Assembly (NCBI GenBank): GCA_965202845.1
Contig: OZ241856.1
Span: forward strand, 1,860,001 to 1,924,000
Direction: 5' to 3'
DNA from: CBDATA01 sp965202845
GTDB taxonomy: Bacteria; Acidobacteriota; Vicinamibacteria; Marinacidobacterales; Marinacidobacteraceae
DNA: 64,000 nucleotides
A program made the translations under genes and the position numbers. The first letter of the stretch is position 1; each line of letters opens with the position of its first letter. Shown in pieces: positions 43,309-51,031 of this stretch. The notes beneath the pieces were generated by a model, which saw only the letters and a program-made list of their open reading frames with translations, was not told the DNA's origin and ran no database searches.

Positions 43309-43682
43309 TGACGGCGGGACGAAGGCTTCGGGGGGGCTTGCTGCTGCTCGCCTCGGGCGGAGCGCTGTTCGGGGTCGGCGCGCTCGGACTGGACCGGCTG
43401 TCCTTCCTGTTCTGCGGCTTCCGGGCGCTCACCGGAATCCCCTGCCCGCTGTGTTTCGGCACCCGCGCCGCATTCGCGCTCTCCCAGGGCGACATCCTGG
43501 ACGCGCTCGCGCTGAACCCGCTGGTGGCGGTGGGCTTTGGCGCGACGCTGCTGACCGGCCTGATCCTGCTCGCCGGAGGGGCGCCGCCGTGGCTTGCCCC
43601 CCGGCGCCAGCGTCCGGTCGCCCAGGTCGCGCTCGTCCTGCTCGGAATCAACTGGATCTACCGGATCGCGCTGACGCCGTAG
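43263..43682 (+). CDS. DUF2752 membrane protein
   Basis: Up to 139 residues. GIPCPLCFGTRAAFALSQGD with CPLCFGTR is the DUF2752 signature; the family contains small two- or three-helix membrane proteins with a CxxC-type pair, function unknown. Hydrophobic segments at about 24-42, 87-107 and 119-135. The first 20 residues are encoded by the 12-bp repeat and may be untranslated; ATGs at 43263, 43275, 43287, 43299 and 43308 are all in frame. Confidence 0.8.
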   Translation: MAGRMAGKMAGRMAAMTAGRRLRGGLLLLASGGALFGVGALGLDRLSFLFCGFRALTGIPCPLCFGTRAAFALSQGDILDALALNPLVAVGFGATLLTGLILLAGGAPPWLAPRRQRPVAQVALVLLGINWIYRIALTP

Positions 43683-43696
43683 GACCCCGCCGCTCT

Positions 43697-44065
43697 TCAG
43701 GCGGCCTCGACGTACACCCGGACCAGGACCCGGCGCGGCGCACGCGCGTCATTGGAGCGAATCGTGATCCAGCGTTCAACCACGCCGCGGAAGGCGCCGG
43801 TCTCCAGGGTGACCCGCAGCGTGGTCACGGCGTCGGGAGGCACCGTCCGGTCGCCGACCAGCGTGGCCAGACAGCTGCAGGCGGATGCGATGCGGCCGAT
43901 TTCAAGGTCGCTTCCCCCGGTGTTCCGCAGGGCGAACTCGTGCGTCAGGGACTCGCCGGGCCGGGCGTTGCCGAAGTCCCACTCCTCCGGTTCGATTTCC
44001 AGGCGAGGTCCCTGGGAAGCCCCGGAAGCGAACAGTGCGAAGGCCAGGAGGAGAAGCGGGCGCAC
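43697..44065 (-). CDS. DUF1573 exported ASH-like domain protein
   Basis: 122 residues from GTG 44065. Signal peptide (MRPLLLLAFALFASGAS), then a DUF1573 immunoglobulin-like domain: EWDFGNARPGESLTHEFALR, NTGGSDLEIGRIASACSCLA with the characteristic CSC, and ITIRSNDARAPRRVLVRVY. The family is periplasmic, role unknown. Last in the minus-strand run after the sigma/STAS genes; convergent with DUF2752. Confidence 0.85.
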   Translation of the reverse strand: MRPLLLLAFALFASGASQGPRLEIEPEEWDFGNARPGESLTHEFALRNTGGSDLEIGRIASACSCLATLVGDRTVPPDAVTTLRVTLETGAFRGVVERWITIRSNDARAPRRVLVRVYVEAA

Positions 44066-44070
44066 GGCTT

Positions 44071-44355
44071 TCAGTCCTCCGGATCGCCGTTCGCCTCGAC
44101 GCTCTTCAGGAAGGCGTCCAGCCGTTCGTTCTCGTAGCGCACGATGTTCAGGAACAGGCTCTCCACCAGGTAGTCACGGCGCTCCGATTCGGACATCGAA
44201 TCCACGATGTGCCGGATCTCGGTCATCATGCCGTCGTAGGTGTTCCGGAACCGGCTGCGCACCGAGACGTCGCGGTACAGCGCTTCCAGAACGCCCAGGA
44301 TGTCGCCGTCCAAGGCGAGCTCGTTGCCGGCCCGGGTGGTGATGCGGCGCGTCAT
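44071..44355 (-). CDS. Unknown 94-residue helical protein
   Basis: 94 residues from ATG 44355, 4-nt overlap with the STAS gene. Mostly charged and helical (DGMMTEIRHIVDSMSESERR, DYLVESLFLNIVRYENERLD), with no signal or membrane segment, so probably cytoplasmic. The coupling to STAS and the ECF sigma factor suggests a regulatory part. No family recognised. Confidence 0.7.
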   Translation of the reverse strand: MTRRITTRAGNELALDGDILGVLEALYRDVSVRSRFRNTYDGMMTEIRHIVDSMSESERRDYLVESLFLNIVRYENERLDAFLKSVEANGDPED

Positions 44356-44699
44356 CGTTCCTCCCCGGCGCCGCGCAGGGCGTCGTCCACCGAGTCGAAG
44401 AACCCGATGATCTCGTGGGCGCCGGTCATCCGCAGCATCGTCCGAACCCGCGGCTGGAGTCCGGAAAGGCCGAAGAACCCCTGCCGTTCGGTCGTCTGGC
44501 GGTAGAGATCCATGATGCAGCCGATCGCCGCCGAATCCACATAGTCCACGGCCTCCATGTCGAGGATGAGGACGGCGCGCTCCCCGGCCACGCAGGGGGC
44601 CAGGCGTTCCATGAACGCATCCAGCCCGGCGAACACCAGGCGGGCGGCGCCGACCCGGACCACGAACGCGCCCTCTGCTTCCCGAATATCGAGTTTCAC
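44352..44699 (-). CDS. STAS-domain anti-anti-sigma-like protein
   Basis: 115 residues. SpoIIAA-like STAS fold: AVLILDMEAVDYVDSAAIGC with phosphorylatable Ser56 in the DSAAIG motif. Such proteins release sigma factors by binding an anti-sigma kinase. It overlaps the sigma gene by 4 nt (start 44699, sigma stop 44696). No anti-sigma kinase gene is nearby, so the partner is unseen. Confidence 0.82.
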   Translation of the reverse strand: MKLDIREAEGAFVVRVGAARLVFAGLDAFMERLAPCVAGERAVLILDMEAVDYVDSAAIGCIMDLYRQTTERQGFFGLSGLQPRVRTMLRMTGAHEIIGFFDSVDDALRGAGEER

Positions 44700-45346
44700 G
44701 ATGCCTTCCTCCCCGGAGAACCGGTTTCCGGTTGCTCCCGCATGGCGACGAGACGCCGCTTCAGTTCCGCCCGCCCCCGATGGATGCGGCTTTTCACGGT
44801 TCCCTCGGGGACGCCCAGCCGGGCGCCGATGTCCTCGTAGGAGAGTTCCTCGAAAAAACGCATCTCGACCACCTCCCGGAGCTTACGGGAAAGCAGCTCG
44901 AGGGCGCGGCGGAGATTGTCGCGCGTCTCGCGACGCTGGTAGAGCTGGTCCGGGTTGAGCCGGGGGCTTGCGGCGAACTGTTCGAGCGCGACTTCGGAGA
45001 GCGCCGCCCGCCGCCTCTCCCGGACGCGGACGCGGTAGCGGTCGATGCAGTGGTTGCGGGCCACCGAGGCCAGCCAGGCCGAGAAGGACGAGCGCGGGTC
45101 GTAACGCGGCAGCTGGCGAAACACCCGGACCAGAATCTCCTGAACCAGTTCGTCCGCCTCGCCGTAGTCGCCGGTGAACCGGTAGGCGATCGAGAACAGC
45201 AGCGGGCGGTGCCTTTCGAAGAGCTCGCGCCACGCCTCGTCCGCATCCATCCCGCCGTTTCGGAGCGCTTCGATGACCGCGATGTCCCTGAGGTTCCGCG
45301 CTTCCTGCTCGGAGCGCGCCGTTTCCGGGGGGCAAGCCGGCCCCAA
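44696..45346 (-). CDS. ECF-type RNA polymerase sigma factor
   Basis: 216 residues from TTG 45346, directly after the upstream stop. Sigma region 2: ELFERHRPLLFSIAYRFTGD, EADELVQEILVRVFRQLPRY, and AWLASVARNHCIDRYRVRVR. Region 4: LSYEDIGARLGVPEGTVKSR. The TTG is preferred over ATG 45250 because ARNLRDIAVIEALRNGG matches the usual pre-region-2 lead. It probably steers transcription of envelope or stress genes; its target promoter is unknown. Co-directional with comF, STAS and DUF1573. Confidence 0.88.
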   Translation of the reverse strand: MGPACPPETARSEQEARNLRDIAVIEALRNGGMDADEAWRELFERHRPLLFSIAYRFTGDYGEADELVQEILVRVFRQLPRYDPRSSFSAWLASVARNHCIDRYRVRVRERRRAALSEVALEQFAASPRLNPDQLYQRRETRDNLRRALELLSRKLREVVEMRFFEELSYEDIGARLGVPEGTVKSRIHRGRAELKRRLVAMREQPETGSPGRKAS

Positions 45347-45348
45347 GG

Positions 45349-46176
45349 TCAGGTCTTCGGGAAATCGGGACGGCCGCCCGCCACCCACGCCGTGTACCAG
45401 AGACTTGCGATGTCGCGGGCCGCATCGCTGGCCAGGCGCTCCACCAGCGGCCCCAGCGCCCGCCACATGCCGTCCATGTAAAAGCGGTCGTAGTCGGCGA
45501 CGCCGCGCCGGGCGGTCGCGTCGGTGTAGAGGATGTTGTCCACCCACACGTGCGCCTTGAGCGGGAGCGACTCGATGAACTCGCGGGGACGATCCAGGTA
45601 GACGCCCGCCGAACCGCGCACCCGCAGATCGTTTGCGAAGATGGAGACCAGCTCGGTGTCGAACCGGCGCGTCAGGCCCTCCTGCCCGGTCGGTCCCCCG
45701 TCGCCCTCGGACGAGGTGTGGAGCGGCATCCCGAGGTCGGCGGCCAGAAAGGCCACGTCGCTGGCGATTTCGAGAACCCCCGCGTAGTCGCCGACGCGGA
45801 ACGCCTCCGCCAGATCCTCCCAGGCTTCCGTGAGTCGCCACACCCCATCCCCGTACTCCCCGACCTGCTCCTCGCTGAAGCGGCGCAGCGCGAACTCCCG
45901 GTTGGGCGGCAGCCCCTCAAACGGAAACGAGTCGTACCGGTCCAGGAAGAAGCGGGCCGGGTTCCGATCCCGCGAAGGATCCTCCAGAAGCTCGTAGAGC
46001 CTCTCCTCGTGCTCCTCGAAGTACTCCTTGATGGGGTCGCGCAGGGAATCGATCGCCTGCTCGGCGATGCGCCGGTGAAGACCCGGCCCCCAGGCCTCCG
46101 CCGCCGATGCGGCCAAGAGCGAAACACACGCGAACAGAGGAGCCAGGAGCCGGGGTCGGCAGCGCTTCCGCAACAT
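45349..46176 (-). CDS. Exported S1/P1-nuclease or phospholipase C-like protein
   Basis: 275 residues. Signal peptide ends AEA28, so the mature protein would start with Trp29 in WGPGLHRRIAEQAI; a free N-terminal Trp is a zinc ligand in this fold, and His34 is the next ligand. DRNPARFFLDRYD and DVAFLAADLGMPLHTSSEGD provide further His/Asp ligands (typical H-x3-D patterns partly replaced). Role inferred: zinc-dependent phosphodiester or phospholipid hydrolysis outside the cytoplasm; the missing ligands leave activity open. Confidence 0.65.
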   Translation of the reverse strand: MLRKRCRPRLLAPLFACVSLLAASAAEAWGPGLHRRIAEQAIDSLRDPIKEYFEEHEERLYELLEDPSRDRNPARFFLDRYDSFPFEGLPPNREFALRRFSEEQVGEYGDGVWRLTEAWEDLAEAFRVGDYAGVLEIASDVAFLAADLGMPLHTSSEGDGGPTGQEGLTRRFDTELVSIFANDLRVRGSAGVYLDRPREFIESLPLKAHVWVDNILYTDATARRGVADYDRFYMDGMWRALGPLVERLASDAARDIASLWYTAWVAGGRPDFPKT

Positions 46177-46189
46177 CGCCGCCGGAATG

Positions 46190-46933
46190 TTAATCCGCTC
46201 GCGCCCGGGTCAGGGTGAGAACGTCCACCGGGCCGTATCCGGCGGCGGCGAGCGCCCGGATGGCGGCGTCCGCGGTGCTTCCGGTGGTGAAGACGTCGTC
46301 CACCAGCAGCAGCGGCAGTCCGGCGCGCTCCGGGGGCGCCGGGCAGGCGCGAAACGCGCCGCGGAGGTTGCGCCGCCGTCCGGCGGGGGTCAGCGTGATC
46401 TGGGGCGGGCGGGCGCGCCGCCGGAGAACCCCGGGCGCGAGCGGGATCCCGAGGGCGCGGGCGACCGGGGCGGCGAGCCGCGCAGCCTGGTTGAACCCGC
46501 GGCGCCGACCGCGCCAGAAGGGGATGGGCGCCGGGACGACCGCGACCGGCGGCGGCTCCTGCGCTTCGTGATGCAGCCAGGCATCCAGCAGAAGCCCCCC
46601 CAGGAAGTCGGCGAGCGCTTCCCGGCGGCGGAACTTGAGCTCGGAGACCGCGCGCCGCAGCCGGCCTTCGTGCCGGCCGGCGGCGACGACCGCGCGAAAC
46701 CGGCGGGGAACCGCGGAGCAGGAGTCGCAGGCGTCCGCCGCGAAGCCGAGGCGGGGGAATTGCCCGCACTGCGGACATCCGGGCGGCGCCGGTTCCGCCA
46801 GCTCCTCCCGGCACCCGGAACAGGCCGGATGGCGCAGCGGGTCGGGGAGCGGGCGGTCGCACAGGCAGCAGACACCGGGCCACGCCAGCTGGCCGAACGC
46901 GGCGCGCAGGTCCGCAAGGGCCGCTGGGATCAT
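46190..46933 (-). CDS. comF: ComF-family phosphoribosyltransferase-like protein
   Basis: 247 residues from ATG 46933. Zinc-finger-like N-terminus (CCLCDRPLPD, CSGCREEL, CPQCGQ, CDSC), then a PRTase domain with RGFNQAARLA and the PRPP-binding LLLVDDVFTTGSTADA. ComF proteins are needed for natural transformation in some bacteria. 13 bp before the next gene of the run. Confidence 0.93.
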   Translation of the reverse strand: MIPAALADLRAAFGQLAWPGVCCLCDRPLPDPLRHPACSGCREELAEPAPPGCPQCGQFPRLGFAADACDSCSAVPRRFRAVVAAGRHEGRLRRAVSELKFRRREALADFLGGLLLDAWLHHEAQEPPPVAVVPAPIPFWRGRRRGFNQAARLAAPVARALGIPLAPGVLRRRARPPQITLTPAGRRRNLRGAFRACPAPPERAGLPLLLVDDVFTTGSTADAAIRALAAAGYGPVDVLTLTRARAD

Positions 46934-46949
46934 CGCGGCGCCGGAACGA

Positions 46950-48320
46950 TCAGACCCGGACCGGAGCGGGCGAAGACGACGCGACCGGCTTCGCGACCGG
47001 GACGTCGAGGTCCACCGTCCCGTATCCCTTGCACTTCGCGCAGATGTCGAGCCAGGTTGCGCTGCGGGCGCCGCAGGCGGAGCAGACATACTCGCGCAGG
47101 AGGTCCGGCAGCGCCGCCATCGCGTCCCGGGCGCGCTCCACCGCCTCCGGCAGGTCTCCGCGGCTTTCGAGGAGGCGGGCCATCCGGGCGTTCAGCGCCG
47201 GGGAGCGCTCGCCCGCCGGCGGTTCCGACACTTGTTCCGACACCTGGGCGAAGCACTGCAGGGCCTCGTCCAGCATGAACAGCCGGTCGTACAGCTTGCC
47301 GAGCTGGTAGCGGCACTCAGCGGCCACGGCGCCGCCGCTTCCCTGGATCGCCTGCTTCCAGACCGAGATCGCCTCTTCGGGCCGGGTGCGCTCGAGGTAG
47401 GCGTCCTGGAGCGCGACCAGAATCGCGGTCGAGGACGTCTCGTCGAATCCGCGCTTCCAGGTCTCGATCGCGGCGTTCTCGTTCTTCGCCTTGTGGTACG
47501 CCTCGCCGAGGCGCAGCCAGGCGGGCGCCGCTCCGGGCGCCTCCTCCAGAACCTTGCGAAACACCCGGACCGCCTCCACCGCCTCGCCAGCCTCCAGCAG
47601 GGCGACTCCGTCGGCGTGGCGAAGCGCCAGCGCCCGCCGCTCTTCCGCCTGATGCTGCTCCTCGGGCGCCGCCCGCATGAGGCGTTGCTGCACCCCGAGG
47701 GCCGCATGCGCGTCGCCGGCGTCCACCAGCAGGTCCCGGAGCTGGGCGAGCGCCGCCGGCGACGGGTTCGGATCCTCGGCGATCGTGGTCTCGAGGAGCA
47801 CCCGGGCGCTTTCGGTATGCCCCAGAGCGACTTCCGCTTCGACCAGCGCATAGGCCGCCCCGCGGTGGCTCCGGTCCTCGCGCACCGCCTCTTCCAGTTC
47901 CCGGACCGCGTCCGCCGGCCGGCCGAGGCGCATCAGGCACTCGGCCTTCCGCATCAGAATCCTCGCGTCGGCGCCGGTCCCCTCCTGCGCCGAACCGAGC
48001 GTGCGGAGCGCATCCGCCCAGCGGGCGGACGCCATCTGCTCCAGACCGCGCAGGAACTGGCGCTCCCCCTCCTCGAAAGCGGCGCGGACGCCCCGCATCC
48101 GTCGCCTGCGCAGGGCGCGGCGGGTGCGGCCCGAAAGCTCGAGGCCGAGCGCCAACGCCGCCCCGGCGCCCACGCCGCCCAGGATCACCCGCCACAGCTC
48201 CACCTGCATCGGCAGGAAGAAGGGGAGCCGGAGGGTGACCGTCCCGGGGTTGGCGTCCACCACCAGCAGGACCAGGGCGGCCAGGATGCCCACCCCGAAC
48301 AGAAGAAGCAGCGCGCGCAT
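46950..48320 (-). CDS. lapB: LapB/YciM-type TPR membrane protein
   Basis: 456 residues from ATG 48320. Two hydrophobic segments (about 2-20 and 42-62) anchor it; TPR repeats fill about 80-400 (e.g. WADALRTLGSAQEG, PAWLRLGEAYHKAKN). The C-terminus has a rubredoxin-like zinc site, CSACGARSATWLDICAKCKG. LapB controls LpxC turnover and so lipopolysaccharide level, which fits an outer-membrane organism. Confidence 0.88.
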   Translation of the reverse strand: MRALLLLFGVGILAALVLLVVDANPGTVTLRLPFFLPMQVELWRVILGGVGAGAALALGLELSGRTRRALRRRRMRGVRAAFEEGERQFLRGLEQMASARWADALRTLGSAQEGTGADARILMRKAECLMRLGRPADAVRELEEAVREDRSHRGAAYALVEAEVALGHTESARVLLETTIAEDPNPSPAALAQLRDLLVDAGDAHAALGVQQRLMRAAPEEQHQAEERRALALRHADGVALLEAGEAVEAVRVFRKVLEEAPGAAPAWLRLGEAYHKAKNENAAIETWKRGFDETSSTAILVALQDAYLERTRPEEAISVWKQAIQGSGGAVAAECRYQLGKLYDRLFMLDEALQCFAQVSEQVSEPPAGERSPALNARMARLLESRGDLPEAVERARDAMAALPDLLREYVCSACGARSATWLDICAKCKGYGTVDLDVPVAKPVASSSPAPVRV

Positions 48321-48337
48321 GTGCCAGTACCGGGATT

Positions 48338-48718
48338 CTAAGGGGACGGGGGCTCTCGACGATCCCCGGGATCGTCGAGCGCCAGCGTTTTTGCGTCGCC
48401 CCAAAGCCGCTCGAGCTGCACCGACTCCCGCCATGCGGGCGAGAGGACGTGCACCACGAAGTCCACGTAGTCGGCGAGCATCCAGCCGCCCGCCGGGTAG
48501 CCCTCGAGATGGAGCGGTTTCCGCCCGAAACGCTCCCGGAGCTCCGCCTCGATCCGGTCGATGACGGTGCGGCGCCGCCGCTCGCTGGTCGCGCTCGCGA
48601 TCACGAAGAAATCGGTGAAGTCCGCGAGCCCGCGCAGGTCCAGCGCCACGACGTCGTCGGCCTTCTCCTCCCGGGCCAGACGGGCCGCGGCGCGGACGAC
48701 GGACTCGATTTCGCTCAT
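48338..48718 (-). CDS. rsfS: Ribosomal silencing factor RsfS
   Basis: 126 residues from ATG 48718 (4-nt overlap with nadD). VVALDLRGLADFTDFFVIAS, EGYPAGGWMLADYVDFVVHV and LERLWGDAK are diagnostic. It binds L14 to stop subunit joining. nadD-rsfS is a common order. Confidence 0.95.
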   Translation of the reverse strand: MSEIESVVRAAARLAREEKADDVVALDLRGLADFTDFFVIASATSERRRRTVIDRIEAELRERFGRKPLHLEGYPAGGWMLADYVDFVVHVLSPAWRESVQLERLWGDAKTLALDDPGDRREPPSP

Positions 48719-49374
48719 CGGTAGAGACCCCGTTCGGCGATCCGGTCCCGCACCGGGTCCGGGACCAGCCCGTCGATGGGCAGACGCCGCCGGAGCCGGT
48801 CGCGAATCCGGTGCGAGCTGATTTCGGGAAGCTCCACGTCGAGCAGAAGGATGTGCGGAGGCCGGAGGGCCGCTTCCGGATCTCCGGTCGCCCGGCGCCG
48901 CAACTCCGGGGGCAGCACGGCCGCCGCCTCCCGGGGGGCGCAGCCGGCGCGCGGATGCACCACCGCCGGGTAGCGGGCGAGGAGTTCCCGGAAGCGATGC
49001 CAAGTGGGGATCTCGCGGAAGGCGTCCGCGCCGACCACGAAGAGCAGCGACGCTTCCCCGGAACCGGCGGAGGTTCGGTCGCGGGCGAGGATGTTCAGGG
49101 TGTCCAAGGTAAACGAAGGTCCCTCCCGCTCCTGTTCGATGGCGCTGACCCCGAGCCGGTCGTGCCCCCGGACCGCCTCCCGCGCCAGATCCAGCCGCGC
49201 CTCCGGGGACGCTTCCGGCGGCGGCCGGTGCGGGGGCGACGCCGCCGGAACCAGCAGCACCTGGTCCACGCCCAGCCGGTCGCGCGCCGCCAGTGCTGCG
49301 CCCAGGTGTCCCAGGTGGGGCGGATCGAAAGTCCCGCCGAACACGGCGAGCGTTCCGGGGCGGCGCCGGGTCAG
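48715..49374 (-). CDS. nadD: Nicotinate-nucleotide adenylyltransferase
   Basis: About 219 residues. VFGGTFDPPHLGHLGAALAA is the nucleotidyltransferase start with the HLGH nucleotide site, and ISSHRIRDRLRR is the ISSTxIR-type motif. It makes NaAD in NAD synthesis. The start is unusual: a CTG at 49374 overlaps the obgE stop as CTGA, 7 nt after AGGAGG. GTG at 49344 (too close to FGG) or GTG at 49437 (63 nt further into obgE) are the alternatives. Confidence 0.9.
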   Translation of the reverse strand: MTRRRPGTLAVFGGTFDPPHLGHLGAALAARDRLGVDQVLLVPAASPPHRPPPEASPEARLDLAREAVRGHDRLGVSAIEQEREGPSFTLDTLNILARDRTSAGSGEASLLFVVGADAFREIPTWHRFRELLARYPAVVHPRAGCAPREAAAVLPPELRRRATGDPEAALRPPHILLLDVELPEISSHRIRDRLRRRLPIDGLVPDPVRDRIAERGLYR

Positions 49375-50387
49375 TCCGTCCCCTCCTGGCGGGACGCCGG
49401 AATCCGGCTGGCGAGCGCGGCGGTCACTTCGCGGCACCCGGCGCCGGTGGCGGCCGACACCGCGAAGAAGGGCATCCCCTTCCCTTCCGCGGTCCGGCGC
49501 AGGGCGCGCACCCGTTCGGGCGCCGCCGGCAGATCGGTCTTGTTCCCCACCACCATCGCCGGTTTCGCCGGGAGACCGGCGCCGAAGGCGTCGATTTCCT
49601 GCCGGAGGGCGTGGAAGTCGGCGACCGGGTCGCGCCCGGAGGCGTCGGAGACATCCACGAAGAACACGATGAACGCGGTGCGGGACAGGTGCTTCAGGAA
49701 ACGGATGCCGAGTCCGGCGCCCTGGCTCGCCCCCCGGATGATGCCCGGCAGGTCGGCGATCACGAATTCGGTTTCGGCGTCCAGCCGCACCATCCCCAGA
49801 TTGGGAATCCGGGTGGTGAACGGATAGTCGGCGATGCGCGGACGGGCGGCGCTGACCTGGGCGATGAACGAGGACTTGCCGGCGTTGGGGAAGCCGAGCA
49901 ATCCGGCGTCGGCCAGAAGCCGCAACTCGAGGCGGAGGTCCCGGGACGGCCCCGGTTCGCCGGGTTCGGCGCGCCGGGGGGCCTGGTTCGTCGGGGTGCG
50001 GAAGACCGCGTTTCCCCGGCCGCCGCGGCCGCCCTCCGCCGCCACCAGGGTCTCGCCGGCGGCGACCAGATCGCCCAGCAGCGTTCCGCTCGGGGCGTCG
50101 AAGACCGCGGTGCCGGCCGGAACCCGGATCACCAGATCCCTTCCCGACCGGCCCTGTCGGTTGTTGCCGGCCCCGTGCCCCCCGGAACCGGCGCGGTACA
50201 GGGGGCGGAACCGGTGGGCGGCCAGCGTATCGCGTCCGGGCGTCGCCTCCAGCACCACCTTCCCCCCGGCGCCCCCGTTGCCCCCGTCCGGCCCGCCCCG
50301 GGGGACGAACTTCTCGCGACGGAAGCTGACGACGCCGTTCCCGCCCTTCCCGCCGACCACCTGAATCAAGGCCTCGTCAATCAGCAC
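49371..50387 (-). CDS. obgE: GTPase Obg
   Basis: 338 residues from GTG 50387. The Gly-rich Obg domain (VGGKGGNGVVSFRREKFVPR) is followed by the GTPase domain: GLLGFPNAGKSSFI (G1), DLPGIIRGASQG (G3) and NKTD (G4). Needed for 50S assembly. rplU-rpmA-obgE is a classic trio. Confidence 0.96.
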   Translation of the reverse strand: MLIDEALIQVVGGKGGNGVVSFRREKFVPRGGPDGGNGGAGGKVVLEATPGRDTLAAHRFRPLYRAGSGGHGAGNNRQGRSGRDLVIRVPAGTAVFDAPSGTLLGDLVAAGETLVAAEGGRGGRGNAVFRTPTNQAPRRAEPGEPGPSRDLRLELRLLADAGLLGFPNAGKSSFIAQVSAARPRIADYPFTTRIPNLGMVRLDAETEFVIADLPGIIRGASQGAGLGIRFLKHLSRTAFIVFFVDVSDASGRDPVADFHALRQEIDAFGAGLPAKPAMVVGNKTDLPAAPERVRALRRTAEGKGMPFFAVSAATGAGCREVTAALASRIPASRQEGTD

Positions 50388-50415
50388 GGCGGCACCACCC
50401 GCCCGCCAAACGTCG

Positions 50416-50670
50416 TCAGGACGCGGAGATCGAGATGAAACGTCCCAGACGCCCCCGGTTGCGGAATTCCACGATGCCCGCGACGCGGGCGTACAGCGTG
50501 TCGTCCTTGCCGCGCCCGACTCCCGGACCCGGCTTGAAGCGGGTGCCGCGCTGGCGGACCAAGATCGCCCCGCCGGGAACCCGCTCGCCGGCGAACCGCT
50601 TGACGCCCAACCGCTTGGAGTGGCTGTCGCGACCGTTTCGGGAGCTTCCCTGCCCTTTCTTGTGCGCCAT
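50416..50670 (-). CDS. rpmA: 50S ribosomal protein L27
   Basis: 84 residues: MAHKKGQGSSRNGRDSHSKR, GGAILVRQRGTRFKPGPGVG. It begins MAHKKG without the cleavable N-terminal extension seen in Firmicutes. Its N-tail reaches the peptidyl-transferase centre. Confidence 0.97.
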   Translation of the reverse strand: MAHKKGQGSSRNGRDSHSKRLGVKRFAGERVPGGAILVRQRGTRFKPGPGVGRGKDDTLYARVAGIVEFRNRGRLGRFISISAS

Positions 50671-50676
50671 GGTGGA

Positions 50677-51003
50677 CTACCCCGCCTGCTGGTGGATGGC
50701 TTCGATCCGGATCGAGGTCGCCGCCTGGCGGTGCCCCTGCTTGCGGCGATACCCCTTGCGGCGCTTGCGCTTGAACACCAGGATCTTGGGATCGCGGGTG
50801 TGCGCCACCACCGAGGCGGACACCGAGGCGCCGTCCACCCAGGGCGCGCCAATCCGGCAGGCGCCGGATTCGTTGTCCTGGACGATCAGCACCCGGTCGA
50901 AGGTGACGGTCGCGCCGACTTCGGCCCGCAGCTTCTCCACCGAGAGCTGCTGGCCCGGTTCGGCGCGGTGCTGCTTGCCGCCGGATTCGAAGATTGCGTA
51001 CAT
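50677..51003 (-). CDS. rplU: 50S ribosomal protein L21
   Basis: 108 residues: MYAIFESGGKQHRAEPGQQL, KRKRRKGYRRKQGHRQAATS. Directly precedes rpmA. Confidence 0.97.
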   Translation of the reverse strand: MYAIFESGGKQHRAEPGQQLSVEKLRAEVGATVTFDRVLIVQDNESGACRIGAPWVDGASVSASVVAHTRDPKILVFKRKRRKGYRRKQGHRQAATSIRIEAIHQQAG

Positions 51004-51031
51004 GGGGAAGCGCGGATGCTAGCAGATTCGA

